The notes under the pieces are model-generated. The model was not told the DNA's origin. It worked only from the letters and a program-made list of their open reading frames with translations, and made no database searches. Positions 25,925 through 34,610 of a stretch of DNA of 64,000 nucleotides are shown here, piece by piece. Each line of letters opens with the position of its first letter. Positions within the stretch are counted from its first letter, which is position 1. Made by a program: the position numbers and the translations under genes. Source of the DNA: JAZKHE01 sp040385525 (GTDB lineage: Bacteria; Bacteroidota; Bacteroidia; UBA4408). The DNA lies in the NCBI GenBank assembly GCA_040385525.1, contig JAZKHE010000002.1, positions 682,001-746,000 of the forward strand, in the 5' to 3' direction.

Positions 25925-28231
25925 ATGAATTTCCCTCACGATAGCGCAATAAAACATGTAAGTGGTGAATCTGTTTACATAGATGATATGCTTGTAAATA
26001 CACAACTTTTAGTTGGTAAAGTAGTTTACAGCAAAGTAGCGCATGCAAAAATAAAATCGCTTAGTTTAGAAAAAGCAAAACAACTTGCAGGTGTTTATGC
26101 TGTGCTTTGTTATAAAGATGTTCCAGGTGCTAATCAAATGGGACCAGTGATACATGATGAACCTTGTTTGGCTGAAACTAAAGTAGAATGCGTAGGACAA
26201 GCTATTGCTTTAATTGCTGCCGAAAACGACGATATTGCTTTGCAAGCCGAAAAATTAATTGAGATTGAATACGAAGAACTTGAAGCAATTTTAGATTTGT
26301 CAACTGCTATTCAAAAAAATAATTTGTTAGGTCCTGAACGAATTATGAAACGCGGCGAAGCAGAAACGGAATTAAAAAAATCGAAACATACAATTAGCGG
26401 AACGTTAGAAACAGGTGCTCAAGAACATTGGTATTTAGAAACGCAAACGTGTTTATGTGTGCCCGGCGAACACAACGAAATTACAGCATATAGTTCAACA
26501 CAGCATCCATCAGAAACACAAGCTATTATTGCTGAAGTGTTAGGTATTGGTAAAAACGAAATTGTGGTTGAAAACCGCAGAATGGGTGGTGCTTTTGGTG
26601 GAAAAGAAACGCAAGCCAATTGGGTTGCTGCTTGGGCAGCTTTGCTTTGTAATGCTACAAAACGTCCAGTAAAAATTCGTTTGTTTAGAGATGACGATCA
26701 AATAATGACGGGAAAACGTCATCCTTTTTTATTTCAATACGAAGTTGGTTTTGATGACAACGGAAAAATAAATGCTTACAAAGTAATTCAAAATGCAAAC
26801 GGTGGTTGCGCAACCGATTTAAGTTTTGCCATTTTAGAGCGTGCTATGTTGCACGCCGACAATGCTTATTTTATTCCAAATATGCTGGTAATTGGTAGAG
26901 CGTATAAAACCAATTTGCCTTCAAACACTGCCTTTAGAGGCTTTGGTGGCCCTCAAGGCGGCGCCGCTATAGAATATGTTATTGATTGCATTGCACGTTA
27001 TTTAAAAATTGATGCTGCCGATGTGCGTAAAATAAATTTTTATGGAACTGATAAAGATAATGTAACGCACTACGGACAAGAGGTTGAGTTGAATCGTTTG
27101 GATATGCTTTACAATCAGTTAATGCAATCTTCTGACTACAAAAACAGAAAAAAAGCAGTTGACGAGTTTAATAAAAACAACGAATTTTATAAAAAAGGAA
27201 TTGCTATAACGCCCGTAAAATTTGGCATTTCGTTTACCACCACTTTTTTAAATCAAGCTGGAGCTTTAGTAAATATTTACAAAGACGGAACCATTTTAGT
27301 AAACCACGGCGGAACAGAAATGGGGCAGGGTTTAAATACTAAAATTTTACAAATTGCTGCCGCAGAATTAGGCGTAAGCACTTGGCGAATAAAAGTAAAT
27401 GCAACCAATACTTCGAAAGTTCCCAATACATCGGCAACAGCAGCTTCTGCTGGAACTGATTTAAATGGAATGGCCGTTAAAAATGCAGTTGACAAATTAA
27501 AAACGAGAATTTGCGAATTGTTTGCGAGCGAATTTTCTAAAGTAAATGCAGATAAACCATCAAAAGTAGAAGACATTAAAATAGAAAATGATATAATTTT
27601 TGATGCAAAAAATTTAGATAGAAAAATTAATTTTTCGGATGCGATGTTGTCGTGTTACTTAAATCAAGTGAGTTTAAGCGCAACTGGTTTTTATCGCACA
27701 CCTAATATTGGATGGGATAAAATTGCAGGCTGGGGAAAACCATTCAATTATTTTTCGTTTGGTATGTGCGTAAGCGAAGTAATGGTAGATACTTTAACAG
27801 GATTTTATAAAAATTTACGTACAGATATTTTGCATGATGTTGGCGATTCAATAAATCATGGTTTAGATGTTGGGCAAGTTGAAGGCGGTTACATTCAAGG
27901 TGTGGGTTGGTGCACAACCGAGGATATGAAATGGAATAACAAAGGACATTTATTAAACCATTCGCCTGATACTTACAAAATACCTTCGGTACAAGATATT
28001 CCAGTCGATTTTAGAACGCAATTGTTGCAAAATGTACCCAATCCAAATGCAATTCGTAAAAGTAAAGCCGTAGCTGAACCTCCGTTTATGTTGGCTTTTG
28101 CAACCTGGTTAGCTATAAAAGATGCGATATCAGCGGTTGCAGAGCATAAATTTGAACCACAATTCAAATTACCAGCAACTAATGAAGTGATTTTGTTGAG
28201 TATCGAAGACCTTAAAAAGAAATTAAAATAA
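25925..28231 (+). CDS. xdhB: Xanthine dehydrogenase large subunit (molybdenum-binding)
   Basis: 768-residue molybdopterin subunit, normal length for XdhB. The N-terminal 'hammerhead' domain starts at HVSGESVYIDD. Molybdenum-cofactor segments include RRMGGAFGGKE, FRGFGGPQGG, NHGGTEMGQGLNTK and TSATAASAGTDLNG, and a C-terminal conserved glutamate occurs in AVAEPPFMLAFA where the family has its catalytic Glu. It oxidises hypoxanthine and xanthine to urate in purine breakdown. The spacing to xdhA (134 bp) is filled by repeats but no terminator, so co-transcription is likely. Confidence 0.95.
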   Translation: MNFPHDSAIKHVSGESVYIDDMLVNTQLLVGKVVYSKVAHAKIKSLSLEKAKQLAGVYAVLCYKDVPGANQMGPVIHDEPCLAETKVECVGQAIALIAAENDDIALQAEKLIEIEYEELEAILDLSTAIQKNNLLGPERIMKRGEAETELKKSKHTISGTLETGAQEHWYLETQTCLCVPGEHNEITAYSSTQHPSETQAIIAEVLGIGKNEIVVENRRMGGAFGGKETQANWVAAWAALLCNATKRPVKIRLFRDDDQIMTGKRHPFLFQYEVGFDDNGKINAYKVIQNANGGCATDLSFAILERAMLHADNAYFIPNMLVIGRAYKTNLPSNTAFRGFGGPQGGAAIEYVIDCIARYLKIDAADVRKINFYGTDKDNVTHYGQEVELNRLDMLYNQLMQSSDYKNRKKAVDEFNKNNEFYKKGIAITPVKFGISFTTTFLNQAGALVNIYKDGTILVNHGGTEMGQGLNTKILQIAAAELGVSTWRIKVNATNTSKVPNTSATAASAGTDLNGMAVKNAVDKLKTRICELFASEFSKVNADKPSKVEDIKIENDIIFDAKNLDRKINFSDAMLSCYLNQVSLSATGFYRTPNIGWDKIAGWGKPFNYFSFGMCVSEVMVDTLTGFYKNLRTDILHDVGDSINHGLDVGQVEGGYIQGVGWCTTEDMKWNNKGHLLNHSPDTYKIPSVQDIPVDFRTQLLQNVPNPNAIRKSKAVAEPPFMLAFATWLAIKDAISAVAEHKFEPQFKLPATNEVILLSIEDLKKKLK

Positions 28232-28313
28232 ATTAAACGTAAAAGCATAAAAATCCATGTGTTTTTATAATTTTACATAACGAAATAAATTAACCACCTA
28301 AAAATAATTCAAA

Positions 28314-29252
28314 ATGAAAGTAACTGTAGTTGGAGCAGGAAACGTGGGTGCTACATGCGCCGAAGCTATTGCAAACAGACGTATTGCAAGCGAAGTAGTT
28401 TTATTAGATATTCGCGAAAATTTTGCTGAAGGTAAAGCCTTAGATATGATGCAAACCGCAACATTAAACGGTTTTGAAACACGCGTATCGGGCAGTACAA
28501 ACGATTATGCAAAAACAGCAAATAGTGATGTAGTTGTTATTACAAGTGGAATTCCTCGTAAACCAGGTATGACTCGCGAAGAGCTTATTGGTATTAACGC
28601 AGGTATTGTAAAAGGTGTTACCGAAAGTTTATTAAAACACTCTCCAAATGCAGTGGTAGTTGTTGTAAGTAATCCAATGGATACAATGACTTACTTAGCA
28701 TTAAAAGAAAGTAAAATTCCTCAAAATAGAATTATCGGAATGGGCGGTATTTTAGACAGCGCACGTTTTAAATGTTATTTGTCATTAGCATTAGGTTGCT
28801 CTCCAAACGATGTAGAAGGTATGGTAATTGGCGGACATGGCGATACTACTATGATTCCTTTAACTCGTTTAGCTTCATACAAAGGTGTTCCGGTTGCTCA
28901 ATTTTTAAGCGAAGATGTGCTTAAAAAATTAGCTGCAGATACAATGGTTGGTGGTGCAACTTTAACAGGAATGTTAGGTACTTCAGCTTGGTATGCGCCA
29001 GGTGCTGCTGTTGCATCTTTAGTAGATAGCATTTTAAACGATCAGAAAAAAATGTTCCCATGCTGTGTTGCTTTAAATGGCGAATACGGACAAAAAGATA
29101 TTTGTATGGGAGTACCAGTTATTATTGGTAAAAATGGTTGGGAAAAAATTGTTGACGTTAAATTAAACGCTGACGAGCAAGCATCTTTCAATAAAAGTGC
29201 AGAAGCTGTTCGTAACATGAATAATGTTTTAAGCGAAATTAAAACAGCTTAA
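28314..29252 (+). CDS. mdh: Malate dehydrogenase
   Basis: NAD-dependent malate/oxaloacetate interconversion in the TCA cycle. 312 residues, the LDH-like type of MDH common in Bacteroidota. NAD-binding motif GAGNVG (7-12); substrate loop IPRKPGMTR with Arg82 and Arg88; Asp148/Arg151 in LDSAR; catalytic His175 in GGHGDTT. The Arg at the specificity position argues for malate rather than lactate. It stands alone between xdhB and a strong terminator, so it is probably its own unit. Confidence 0.95.
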   Translation: MKVTVVGAGNVGATCAEAIANRRIASEVVLLDIRENFAEGKALDMMQTATLNGFETRVSGSTNDYAKTANSDVVVITSGIPRKPGMTREELIGINAGIVKGVTESLLKHSPNAVVVVVSNPMDTMTYLALKESKIPQNRIIGMGGILDSARFKCYLSLALGCSPNDVEGMVIGGHGDTTMIPLTRLASYKGVPVAQFLSEDVLKKLAADTMVGGATLTGMLGTSAWYAPGAAVASLVDSILNDQKKMFPCCVALNGEYGQKDICMGVPVIIGKNGWEKIVDVKLNADEQASFNKSAEAVRNMNNVLSEIKTA

Positions 29253-29273
29253 TTTTTCTAAAATAAATTTTAT

Positions 29274-29307
29274 AAAAGGAGTTCTGTAAATCAGAACTCC
29301 TTTTTTT
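29274..29307 (+). terminator. mdh terminator
   Basis: Stem AAGGAGTTCTG / CAGAACTCCTT around TAAAT, followed by T7. Located just after mdh. Confidence 0.9.
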
Positions 29308-29629
29308 GATTATAAGTAGCGTACCACATTTTTTTCACTTAACTAAACACTAACACCACCCAACAAGGTGCATTGGTTCTTTACGTTCATTTTTTGTCTT
29401 GACACAAAAAACGAACCAAAAAAAGTCAAGACAAAACGAATGCTTTCGCACAAGGCCACTCGCTTTCGCGTTTTGTCAGGCTCACGCGCGTCTCTTGAAT
29501 ATAAGTATATGTTTAATTCATAAGGTTTTGTGGTAAATTTGCGAACACACAATTTTATTTCCGAAATTTGATATTCTGTTTCAATAATCATACATTTATT
29601 ACCAATAGTAAATTAAACAAGTAGTAAAA
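29308..29629. repeat. Gene-free region carrying a dispersed Bacteroidota repeat
   Basis: Bases ~29370-29500 contain two related halves (TTTTGTCTTGACACAAAAAA and AAAAAGTCAAGACAAAACGA), then GCTTTCGCGTTTTGTCAGGC. The minus strand could encode 82 residues (29343-29591), but the string ...KTRKRVALCESIRFV... is the translation of a repeat that, from memory, recurs between genes in many Bacteroidota, so I do not call it a gene. The last ~40 bp must hold the start region of the next gene. Confidence 0.6.
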
Positions 29630-30544
29630 TTGTATCCAACCTTATCTCACTTAACTGAAAATTTATTTGAATTTAAAATTGGTTTTCCAATTCAAACTTT
29701 TACATTTTTTATTGTAATAGCTTTTATTATTGGTGCTTACTTATTAGCAAGGGAATTAAAACGAAAAGAAAAGCAAGGCTTAATGTACTTGGTTTTTAAT
29801 CGTTTTGGCGATGCAGTTCAGCCTCATCAACAAGTTAGAAACATTATTGTAATTGCAGCAATTACAGGTTTAATTGGAGCTAAATTACTTTCAATTTTAT
29901 TGAACTACAATCAGTTTACAATTGAACCTTTAGCGTATATTTTATCGGTTGATAAATTTGCCTTTTATGGCGGTTTAATTTTAGGAACTATTTCTGTAAT
30001 TTATTACGCAAAAAAAGTGTATCTAAAAATTATTCATTTGTTAGATGCAGCAGCACCAGCACTTATGTTGTCTTATTCAATTGGTAGATTGGGCGGTCAT
30101 TTATCTGGAAACGGAAGTTGGGGAACAATAAATTTAGCTGATAAACCAATTATTATAAAATTTTTACCCGATTGTGTATGGGCGTGTAACTACCCGCATA
30201 ATATGATTAACAAAGGGGTATTGTTAGATAATTGTTTTCAAAAATATTGTTATGTTTTGCAATATCCAGTTTTTCCAACTTCATTTTATGAGTTTTTAAT
30301 TTGCGTTTTGCTCTTTGTTTTATTGTGGCGAATGAAAAGAAAACTAGTTATAGCAGGTTCGTTATTTGTTTATTATTTGTTTTTTTTAGCCATAGAAAGA
30401 TTGTTTATTGAGCAAATAAAAGAAGGAACAAGATATAACATTAGCGGGATTTTGCTAACCCAACCTGAAATTGTTTCGTACCTGCTTATTTTGTTTTGTT
30501 TTACCTTGTTTTATTTGGCTAGGCGAAACAAGTTGAATTGGTAA
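29630..30544 (+). CDS. Prolipoprotein diacylglyceryl transferase family protein (Lgt-like)
   Basis: 304 residues, seven or so membrane segments; the start is TTG, the only initiator codon after the in-frame stop upstream. Lgt moves diacylglycerol from phosphatidylglycerol onto the lipobox cysteine of prelipoproteins. Family segments: GRLGGHLSGNGSWG (152-165, Lgt GR-signature with conserved Arg), YPVFPTSFYE (212-221) and FIEQIKEGTRYNISG. The usual HGG is FYGG here (112-115) and the GNF/NGE part of the signature is altered. It may be a divergent paralogue rather than the housekeeping enzyme. Confidence 0.82.
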   Translation: MYPTLSHLTENLFEFKIGFPIQTFTFFIVIAFIIGAYLLARELKRKEKQGLMYLVFNRFGDAVQPHQQVRNIIVIAAITGLIGAKLLSILLNYNQFTIEPLAYILSVDKFAFYGGLILGTISVIYYAKKVYLKIIHLLDAAAPALMLSYSIGRLGGHLSGNGSWGTINLADKPIIIKFLPDCVWACNYPHNMINKGVLLDNCFQKYCYVLQYPVFPTSFYEFLICVLLFVLLWRMKRKLVIAGSLFVYYLFFLAIERLFIEQIKEGTRYNISGILLTQPEIVSYLLILFCFTLFYLARRNKLNW

Positions 30545-30632
30545 ATAATATTTACGATTTGTAAGTGTAACATTTGTAAGCGATTTTAATTTTTTTAGGC
30601 AGCATCTTTGTACCGAAATAAAAATATATAGT

Positions 30633-31451
30633 ATGGAAATTTTCGGTTATTTATCATCAATTGTTATAGGGATATCACTTGGTTTAATTGGCGGTGGCGG
30701 TTCCATTTTAACAGTACCAGTATTGGTTTATTTGTTTAATGTAGAGCCAATGATGGCTACAGCTTATTCATTATTTATTGTAGGAACAAGCAGTTTAGTG
30801 GGTGTTTTTCCAAAGTACAAACAAGGTTTAATTAGCATGAAAACGGCTATTGTTTTTGGTATTCCATCAATAGCAGCAGTTTTTGCAACTCGTAAATTTA
30901 TTGTGCCTGCTATTCCTAAAGAAGTTTTTACGTTAGGAGATTTTGTAGTAACAAAGTCAATTTTAATGATGATGTTATTTGCCATTTTAATGCTTGTAGC
31001 TTCTGTTTCTATGATTAGAGACAAAAAGAAAAAAGATGCAAACGAAGGTGTTGAACAAAAATTTAATTATCCAATGATTATTTTAGAAGGAAGTATTGTT
31101 GGTGTTTTAACAGGTTTAGTTGGTGCTGGAGGCGGGTTTTTAATTATTCCTGCATTGGTTATGTTGAGTAAACTTCCTATGAAAATGGCCGTAGGAACTT
31201 CCTTATTAATTATTGCAGCAAAATCGTTAATCGGATTTTTAGGAGATATTTCAACCAATGCTTCTAATATGGATTGGACATTGTTGTTTAGCGTAACGGC
31301 TTTAGCAATTGCAGGAATATTTTTAGGAAATTATCTTTCTACAAAAATTGATGGCAATAAACTGAAAAAAGGTTTTGGCTGGTTTGTATTGGTAATGGGC
31401 GTTTACATTATTGTTAACGAACTATTTTTAAAAACTGGCGGGGGTCATTAA
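30633..31451 (+). CDS. TSUP family (TauE/SafE) sulfite/anion exporter
   Basis: 272-residue inner-membrane protein with about eight helices in two repeated halves, each starting with a glycine-rich motif: GISLGLIGGGGSILTVPVL (13-31) and GVLTGLVGAGGGFLIIPAL (~157-175). TSUP proteins move sulfite, sulfoacetate or other sulfur/organic anions. The nearby sulfur module (34051-37857) makes a sulfur-compound role attractive, but the two are separated by 2.6 kb and a minus-strand gene pair, so this is inference. Confidence 0.88.
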   Translation: MEIFGYLSSIVIGISLGLIGGGGSILTVPVLVYLFNVEPMMATAYSLFIVGTSSLVGVFPKYKQGLISMKTAIVFGIPSIAAVFATRKFIVPAIPKEVFTLGDFVVTKSILMMMLFAILMLVASVSMIRDKKKKDANEGVEQKFNYPMIILEGSIVGVLTGLVGAGGGFLIIPALVMLSKLPMKMAVGTSLLIIAAKSLIGFLGDISTNASNMDWTLLFSVTALAIAGIFLGNYLSTKIDGNKLKKGFGWFVLVMGVYIIVNELFLKTGGGH

Positions 31452-31566
31452 TGTAAATTTGTTACATTTCATTATTCAGAAATCCTCATTGTAACTATTG
31501 TTATCGACTTTCGGTTTTTTTGCTGGAAAAATATTGAGTCCGACTAAAGTATAAACAGACTAAAAG

Positions 31567-32823
31567 TTATTTTTCAATAATTTCCATAAAATATCTAAAA
31601 CCAACAAATACTTGTGGCTTGCCGTCATATTTTTGTTTTGCTTCAACTTCTAATACTTCCGAATTATCTCTCCAACTGCCACCTTTAGCTATTCCTTTTT
31701 CATTTATCATTTCGGCAACATTGCCACTCATATTGTACAGTCCGTAATTGTTTTTCCAATATGAATTTACTGGTGCTGTTAAATCAGCATTTTCTGTTCT
31801 TTTTCCGTGAACTCTTAATGAATCTCTTAAGTCCATTTTAAAGTTGGCCATAATTTGTCCTTTTTTATTATTTAGTTCGGTTCCTTGCCAAGCATAAATT
31901 GCAGAAGCATCTCCAGCCTGTGCTGCAATTATCCATTCATCTTCTGTAGGAAGGCGGAACAATACTTTTTTAAATTTTCTTTTTGTATCAGCATTATATT
32001 GTAAGGTTAGCCATTCGCAAAATAATTTAGCAGCCTCAAAACTAATATTTACTACAGGATAATCTTGATAAGCAGGATGTGAGTGATAGTAGTATGCGTA
32101 AGGCTCGTTGAAGCTAAATTTGTCTTTCCATTTTAAAGTGTCAATTTTCGCAATTGCCAGTAAACTAGTGTTTTTTGATAGAATTAAAGAATTTAAAAAT
32201 GAGTTGTATAATTTATTTGAAACCTCATATTTTGAAGCATATAAATTCTCGTTAATTTTTGAAAGCGATTTATTTATTTCTTTTAAATCATCAGTTCCAA
32301 ATGTTACATTAAGCTCATTTGCTTGATTACTTGCTTTTTCTTTTGAATTGTCGATGTAGAAATTATTTTTAGATAGATAGGTTTTATTCTCACTTTCTGG
32401 ATTAGGCATTGTTAAATTTAGTATACTTTTTGCGGTGTCCTTAGTTAAAGGATTAGAAATAACTGTTTTCTTACTTTCTTTTATGTTTTCAACTAGTATT
32501 GCTGATTTAGTTTCTGTAATAATAGCTAATGAATCTATATTTTGTTGATTGTTTGTTTTTACTGAATCATTGAGAACAATTTTTTTATTTTTGTCAGGCG
32601 AAGGATTTATATTTTTATAAACAATAACAGCAGAAGAAACAATAACTATTCCTATAAGTCCTTTTGTTATAAGCGACTTAAAAAGGCTTGTCTTAGCAAT
32701 TGAAGCGTTGGTTTTTATTTTACTAAAATCCAAGTCTTTCATAATTTGCTCCTTTGTTAGTTCTGGTCTATTTTCTAGTATTTTAAAGTTTTTCATTTTA
32801 TAGTTTTTTAATGCATTATTCAT
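31567..32823 (-). CDS. Membrane-anchored FGE-fold protein beside an ECF sigma gene
   Basis: 418 residues from the ATG at 32823, one base after the sigma-factor stop; an upstream in-frame ATG (32847) overlaps the sigma gene and is less likely. Layout: cytoplasmic N-terminus (1-50) containing LENRPELTKEQIMKDLDFSKI, one membrane helix (~51-69, KSLITKGLIGIVIVSSAVIV), an Asn/Lys/Ser-rich periplasmic linker, then a formylglycine-generating-enzyme (sulfatase-modifying factor) fold at ~195-415: YPVVNISFEAA, RLPTEDEW (290-297), GLYNMSGNVAE (361-371), KGGSW (380-384), GFR (408-410). The catalytic cysteines of FGE are missing (no Cys after Cys269), as in the GldJ/GldK structural relatives. The gene context and single-helix layout suggest an anti-sigma or sensor role. 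Confidence 0.83.
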   Translation of the reverse strand: MNNALKNYKMKNFKILENRPELTKEQIMKDLDFSKIKTNASIAKTSLFKSLITKGLIGIVIVSSAVIVYKNINPSPDKNKKIVLNDSVKTNNQQNIDSLAIITETKSAILVENIKESKKTVISNPLTKDTAKSILNLTMPNPESENKTYLSKNNFYIDNSKEKASNQANELNVTFGTDDLKEINKSLSKINENLYASKYEVSNKLYNSFLNSLILSKNTSLLAIAKIDTLKWKDKFSFNEPYAYYYHSHPAYQDYPVVNISFEAAKLFCEWLTLQYNADTKRKFKKVLFRLPTEDEWIIAAQAGDASAIYAWQGTELNNKKGQIMANFKMDLRDSLRVHGKRTENADLTAPVNSYWKNNYGLYNMSGNVAEMINEKGIAKGGSWRDNSEVLEVEAKQKYDGKPQVFVGFRYFMEIIEK

Positions 32824-32824
32824 A

Positions 32825-33361
32825 TTAAGATATTTTGGCATAAACACTTTTGAGTTTATCTAAAACTCGATAGGTTTTTACCTTAGCATTGTTTTCGGTA
32901 ATTTTTAAAATCGCGCTAACTTCCAAAAATGAAAGGTTTTCAAAATATCTAAGTTCAATCAGAGTTAAATCATCTTCAGAAAGGTGGAGTAATGCTTTTT
33001 TTAAATTAGAAAGTAATTCTTCTTTTTCAGTTCCTGTTTCTTCTGCAATATTATTAATGCCTTTATCATCAATACTTATTACCCTAATTTTAGTTGAGTC
33101 ACGATAAAATTGATTTATTTCATTAATAGCAATTCTATACAACCAACTCGAAAATGGAAAGCCATAATCTTTGTATTTGTTGATGTTTGTTAAAGCTTTT
33201 GTAAAAACTATAGAAGTTACTTCTCTAACGTCATCAAGATTTTCAATTTGTTTGTATACAAATTTTAATATCTGTTCGTAATATTTTACATAAAGTGGTT
33301 CGAAACACTGCGGGTCTTTTTTCGAATTCTCTATTTGCAGTTTTTCTAAATCCTCAAGCAT
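32825..33361 (-). CDS. ECF-type RNA polymerase sigma factor
   Basis: 178 residues, normal ECF length. Sigma region 2 spans ~22-88 (DDVREVTSIVFTKALTNI ... FSSWLYRIAINEINQFYR), and sigma region 4 spans ~122-175 with a helix-turn-helix (LTLIELRYFENLSFLEVS ... NNAKVKTYRVLDKL). It would direct RNA polymerase to a set of stress- or envelope-response promoters. It is followed at one base by the membrane FGE-fold gene on the same strand, the usual position of an anti-sigma partner. The target promoters are not identifiable here. Confidence 0.92.
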   Translation of the reverse strand: MLEDLEKLQIENSKKDPQCFEPLYVKYYEQILKFVYKQIENLDDVREVTSIVFTKALTNINKYKDYGFPFSSWLYRIAINEINQFYRDSTKIRVISIDDKGINNIAEETGTEKEELLSNLKKALLHLSEDDLTLIELRYFENLSFLEVSAILKITENNAKVKTYRVLDKLKSVYAKIS

Positions 33362-33825
33362 AATTGTTTTTTATCAAGTTTCTGTAAGTGTAACGCAGCA
33401 CATACCTTAAAGATACAAGAAATGGAAAATATATTTTAATGCCTAGGTTTAAAAGGAGTTTCTGGAGAAACTAAAATGTTTACAATTCAATTTATCATGT
33501 TTAAATAGTAAGTAGAACACCTATTTAAACTGAATTGAAAAGTCTAATAGCTTAGAAAAATCTTAAGGATTAATTTGGTTTTTTTTGAAACTTAATTTGT
33601 TTTTTAGCAGGACAAGTATTCGGTTCGAATAAAGTATAAGTGGATTTACAGAAATTTTAAAAAACAAAAAAGTTTGAAACTACTGGTTATGTTTGCCCTA
33701 CAACAATGTTGTAATTTTTTAATTGGATTAAAACAAAAGATCGTTTTTTAGCGGTCTTTTTTATTATATAACTTTTGTAACCGAGTTTTTCTACTGTTTC
33801 TAATTTTGTTTCAGATAATAGAAAG
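33362..33825. other. Intergenic region with several hairpins
   Basis: No intact gene. Hairpins: AGTTTCT-GG-AGAAACT near 33459-33474; TACAAC-AAT-GTTGTA (33699-33713) followed by ATTTTTT; and AAAGATCG ... CGGTCTTT (~33737-33760, one G-T pair) followed by T6, which resembles an intrinsic terminator on the plus strand although no plus-strand gene precedes it. Bases 33600-33640 (TTTTTAGCAGGACAAGTATT ... AAAGTATAA) resemble 31514-31553. Confidence 0.45.
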
Positions 33826-34003
33826 AGACCATGCTTACATTTTTAAAAGCCAAACTGTAAACCTTGCAGCGCTTATAGTAGATGTGCGCTCAAAATCGGA
33901 GTTTAGCAGAGAAAACTCAAAAGGCCTAATAAATATTCCATTATAACAAATTACGTTATATTTAGCTAAATTTAAAGCTCAAAAAAATATAACAAACGGA
34001 TGA
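33826..34003 (+). pseudogene. Rhodanese-domain gene remnant
   Basis: Translating from GAC at 33827 gives ...VNLAALIVDVRSKSEFSREN and SKGLINIPL, a clear rhodanese segment (family pattern: VDVR..xEF..GHI.GAINIPL). The frame is then broken by TAA at 33944-33946, where the family commonly has Asn (IPLNQI), and continues with QITLYLAKFKAQKNITNG to TGA at 34001. The N-terminal start and the active-site cysteine loop are both missing. It lies 47 bp upstream of the YeeE/YedE pair on the same strand, where a rhodanese is a natural partner, so it is a decayed member of the sulfur module. Confidence 0.8.
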
Positions 34004-34050
34004 GATAGACAACATGTAAATCATTTTATAAACTTAAATAATTAATAACT

Positions 34051-34608
34051 ATGTTAGAATTAATTAAACAACCTTGGTCGTGGTGGTTTTCAGGAATTAT
34101 GATTTCTACCATTATGTTTACGCTTATCTATTTTGGAAAAACATTTAGTTTTTCATCTAACCTTCGCACTATATGTGCAGCAGCTGGCGGTGGAAAATTT
34201 GTAAATTTTTTTAGCTTCGATTGGAAAAGTCAACTTTGGAATATTTTGTTTCTTGTAGGCGCAATATTAGGCGGATTTATTGCGAATCAGTTTTTATCAA
34301 CTGGCGAAGCTGTTCAAATTTCGCAAAACACAATTGACGATTTATCAAAATTAGGTTTCGCTGCTCCAATAGCTGTTCAACCCGAAGAATTATTTAGCAC
34401 GGAAGCCCTCTTTTCGTTAAAAGGATTTTTAGTGCTAGCCATCGGTGGTTTAATGGTTGGTTTTGGTTCGCGTTACGCAGGAGGTTGCACCAGTGGCCAT
34501 GCCATTAGCGGATTATCAGATTTACAAGTACCTTCATTAATAGCTGTAATTGGGTTTTTTATTGGTGGTTTGTTAATGACTTATGTTTTATTTCCATTAA
34601 TTTTTTAA
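34051..34608 (+). CDS. YeeE/YedE family transporter, N-terminal half protein
   Basis: 185 residues, about five membrane helices. The YeeE/YedE (TsuA) family transports thiosulfate by passing it along conserved cysteines. The family motif GGCTSGHAISG is present (Cys146), plus Cys42 in the first half. The gene is two bases before a second short YeeE/YedE gene with the complementary motif GSCPGPM, so the two halves probably assemble into one transporter, a split form common in bacteria. It is the first intact gene of the tight plus-strand unit 34051-37857. Confidence 0.9.
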   Translation: MLELIKQPWSWWFSGIMISTIMFTLIYFGKTFSFSSNLRTICAAAGGGKFVNFFSFDWKSQLWNILFLVGAILGGFIANQFLSTGEAVQISQNTIDDLSKLGFAAPIAVQPEELFSTEALFSLKGFLVLAIGGLMVGFGSRYAGGCTSGHAISGLSDLQVPSLIAVIGFFIGGLLMTYVLFPLIF

Positions 34609-34610
34609 TT

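Noticed and set aside
29343..29591. 82-codon open frame on the minus strand
   Set aside because: It is the translation of a dispersed intergenic repeat; no domain and no start signal. Kept as a repeat, not a gene.
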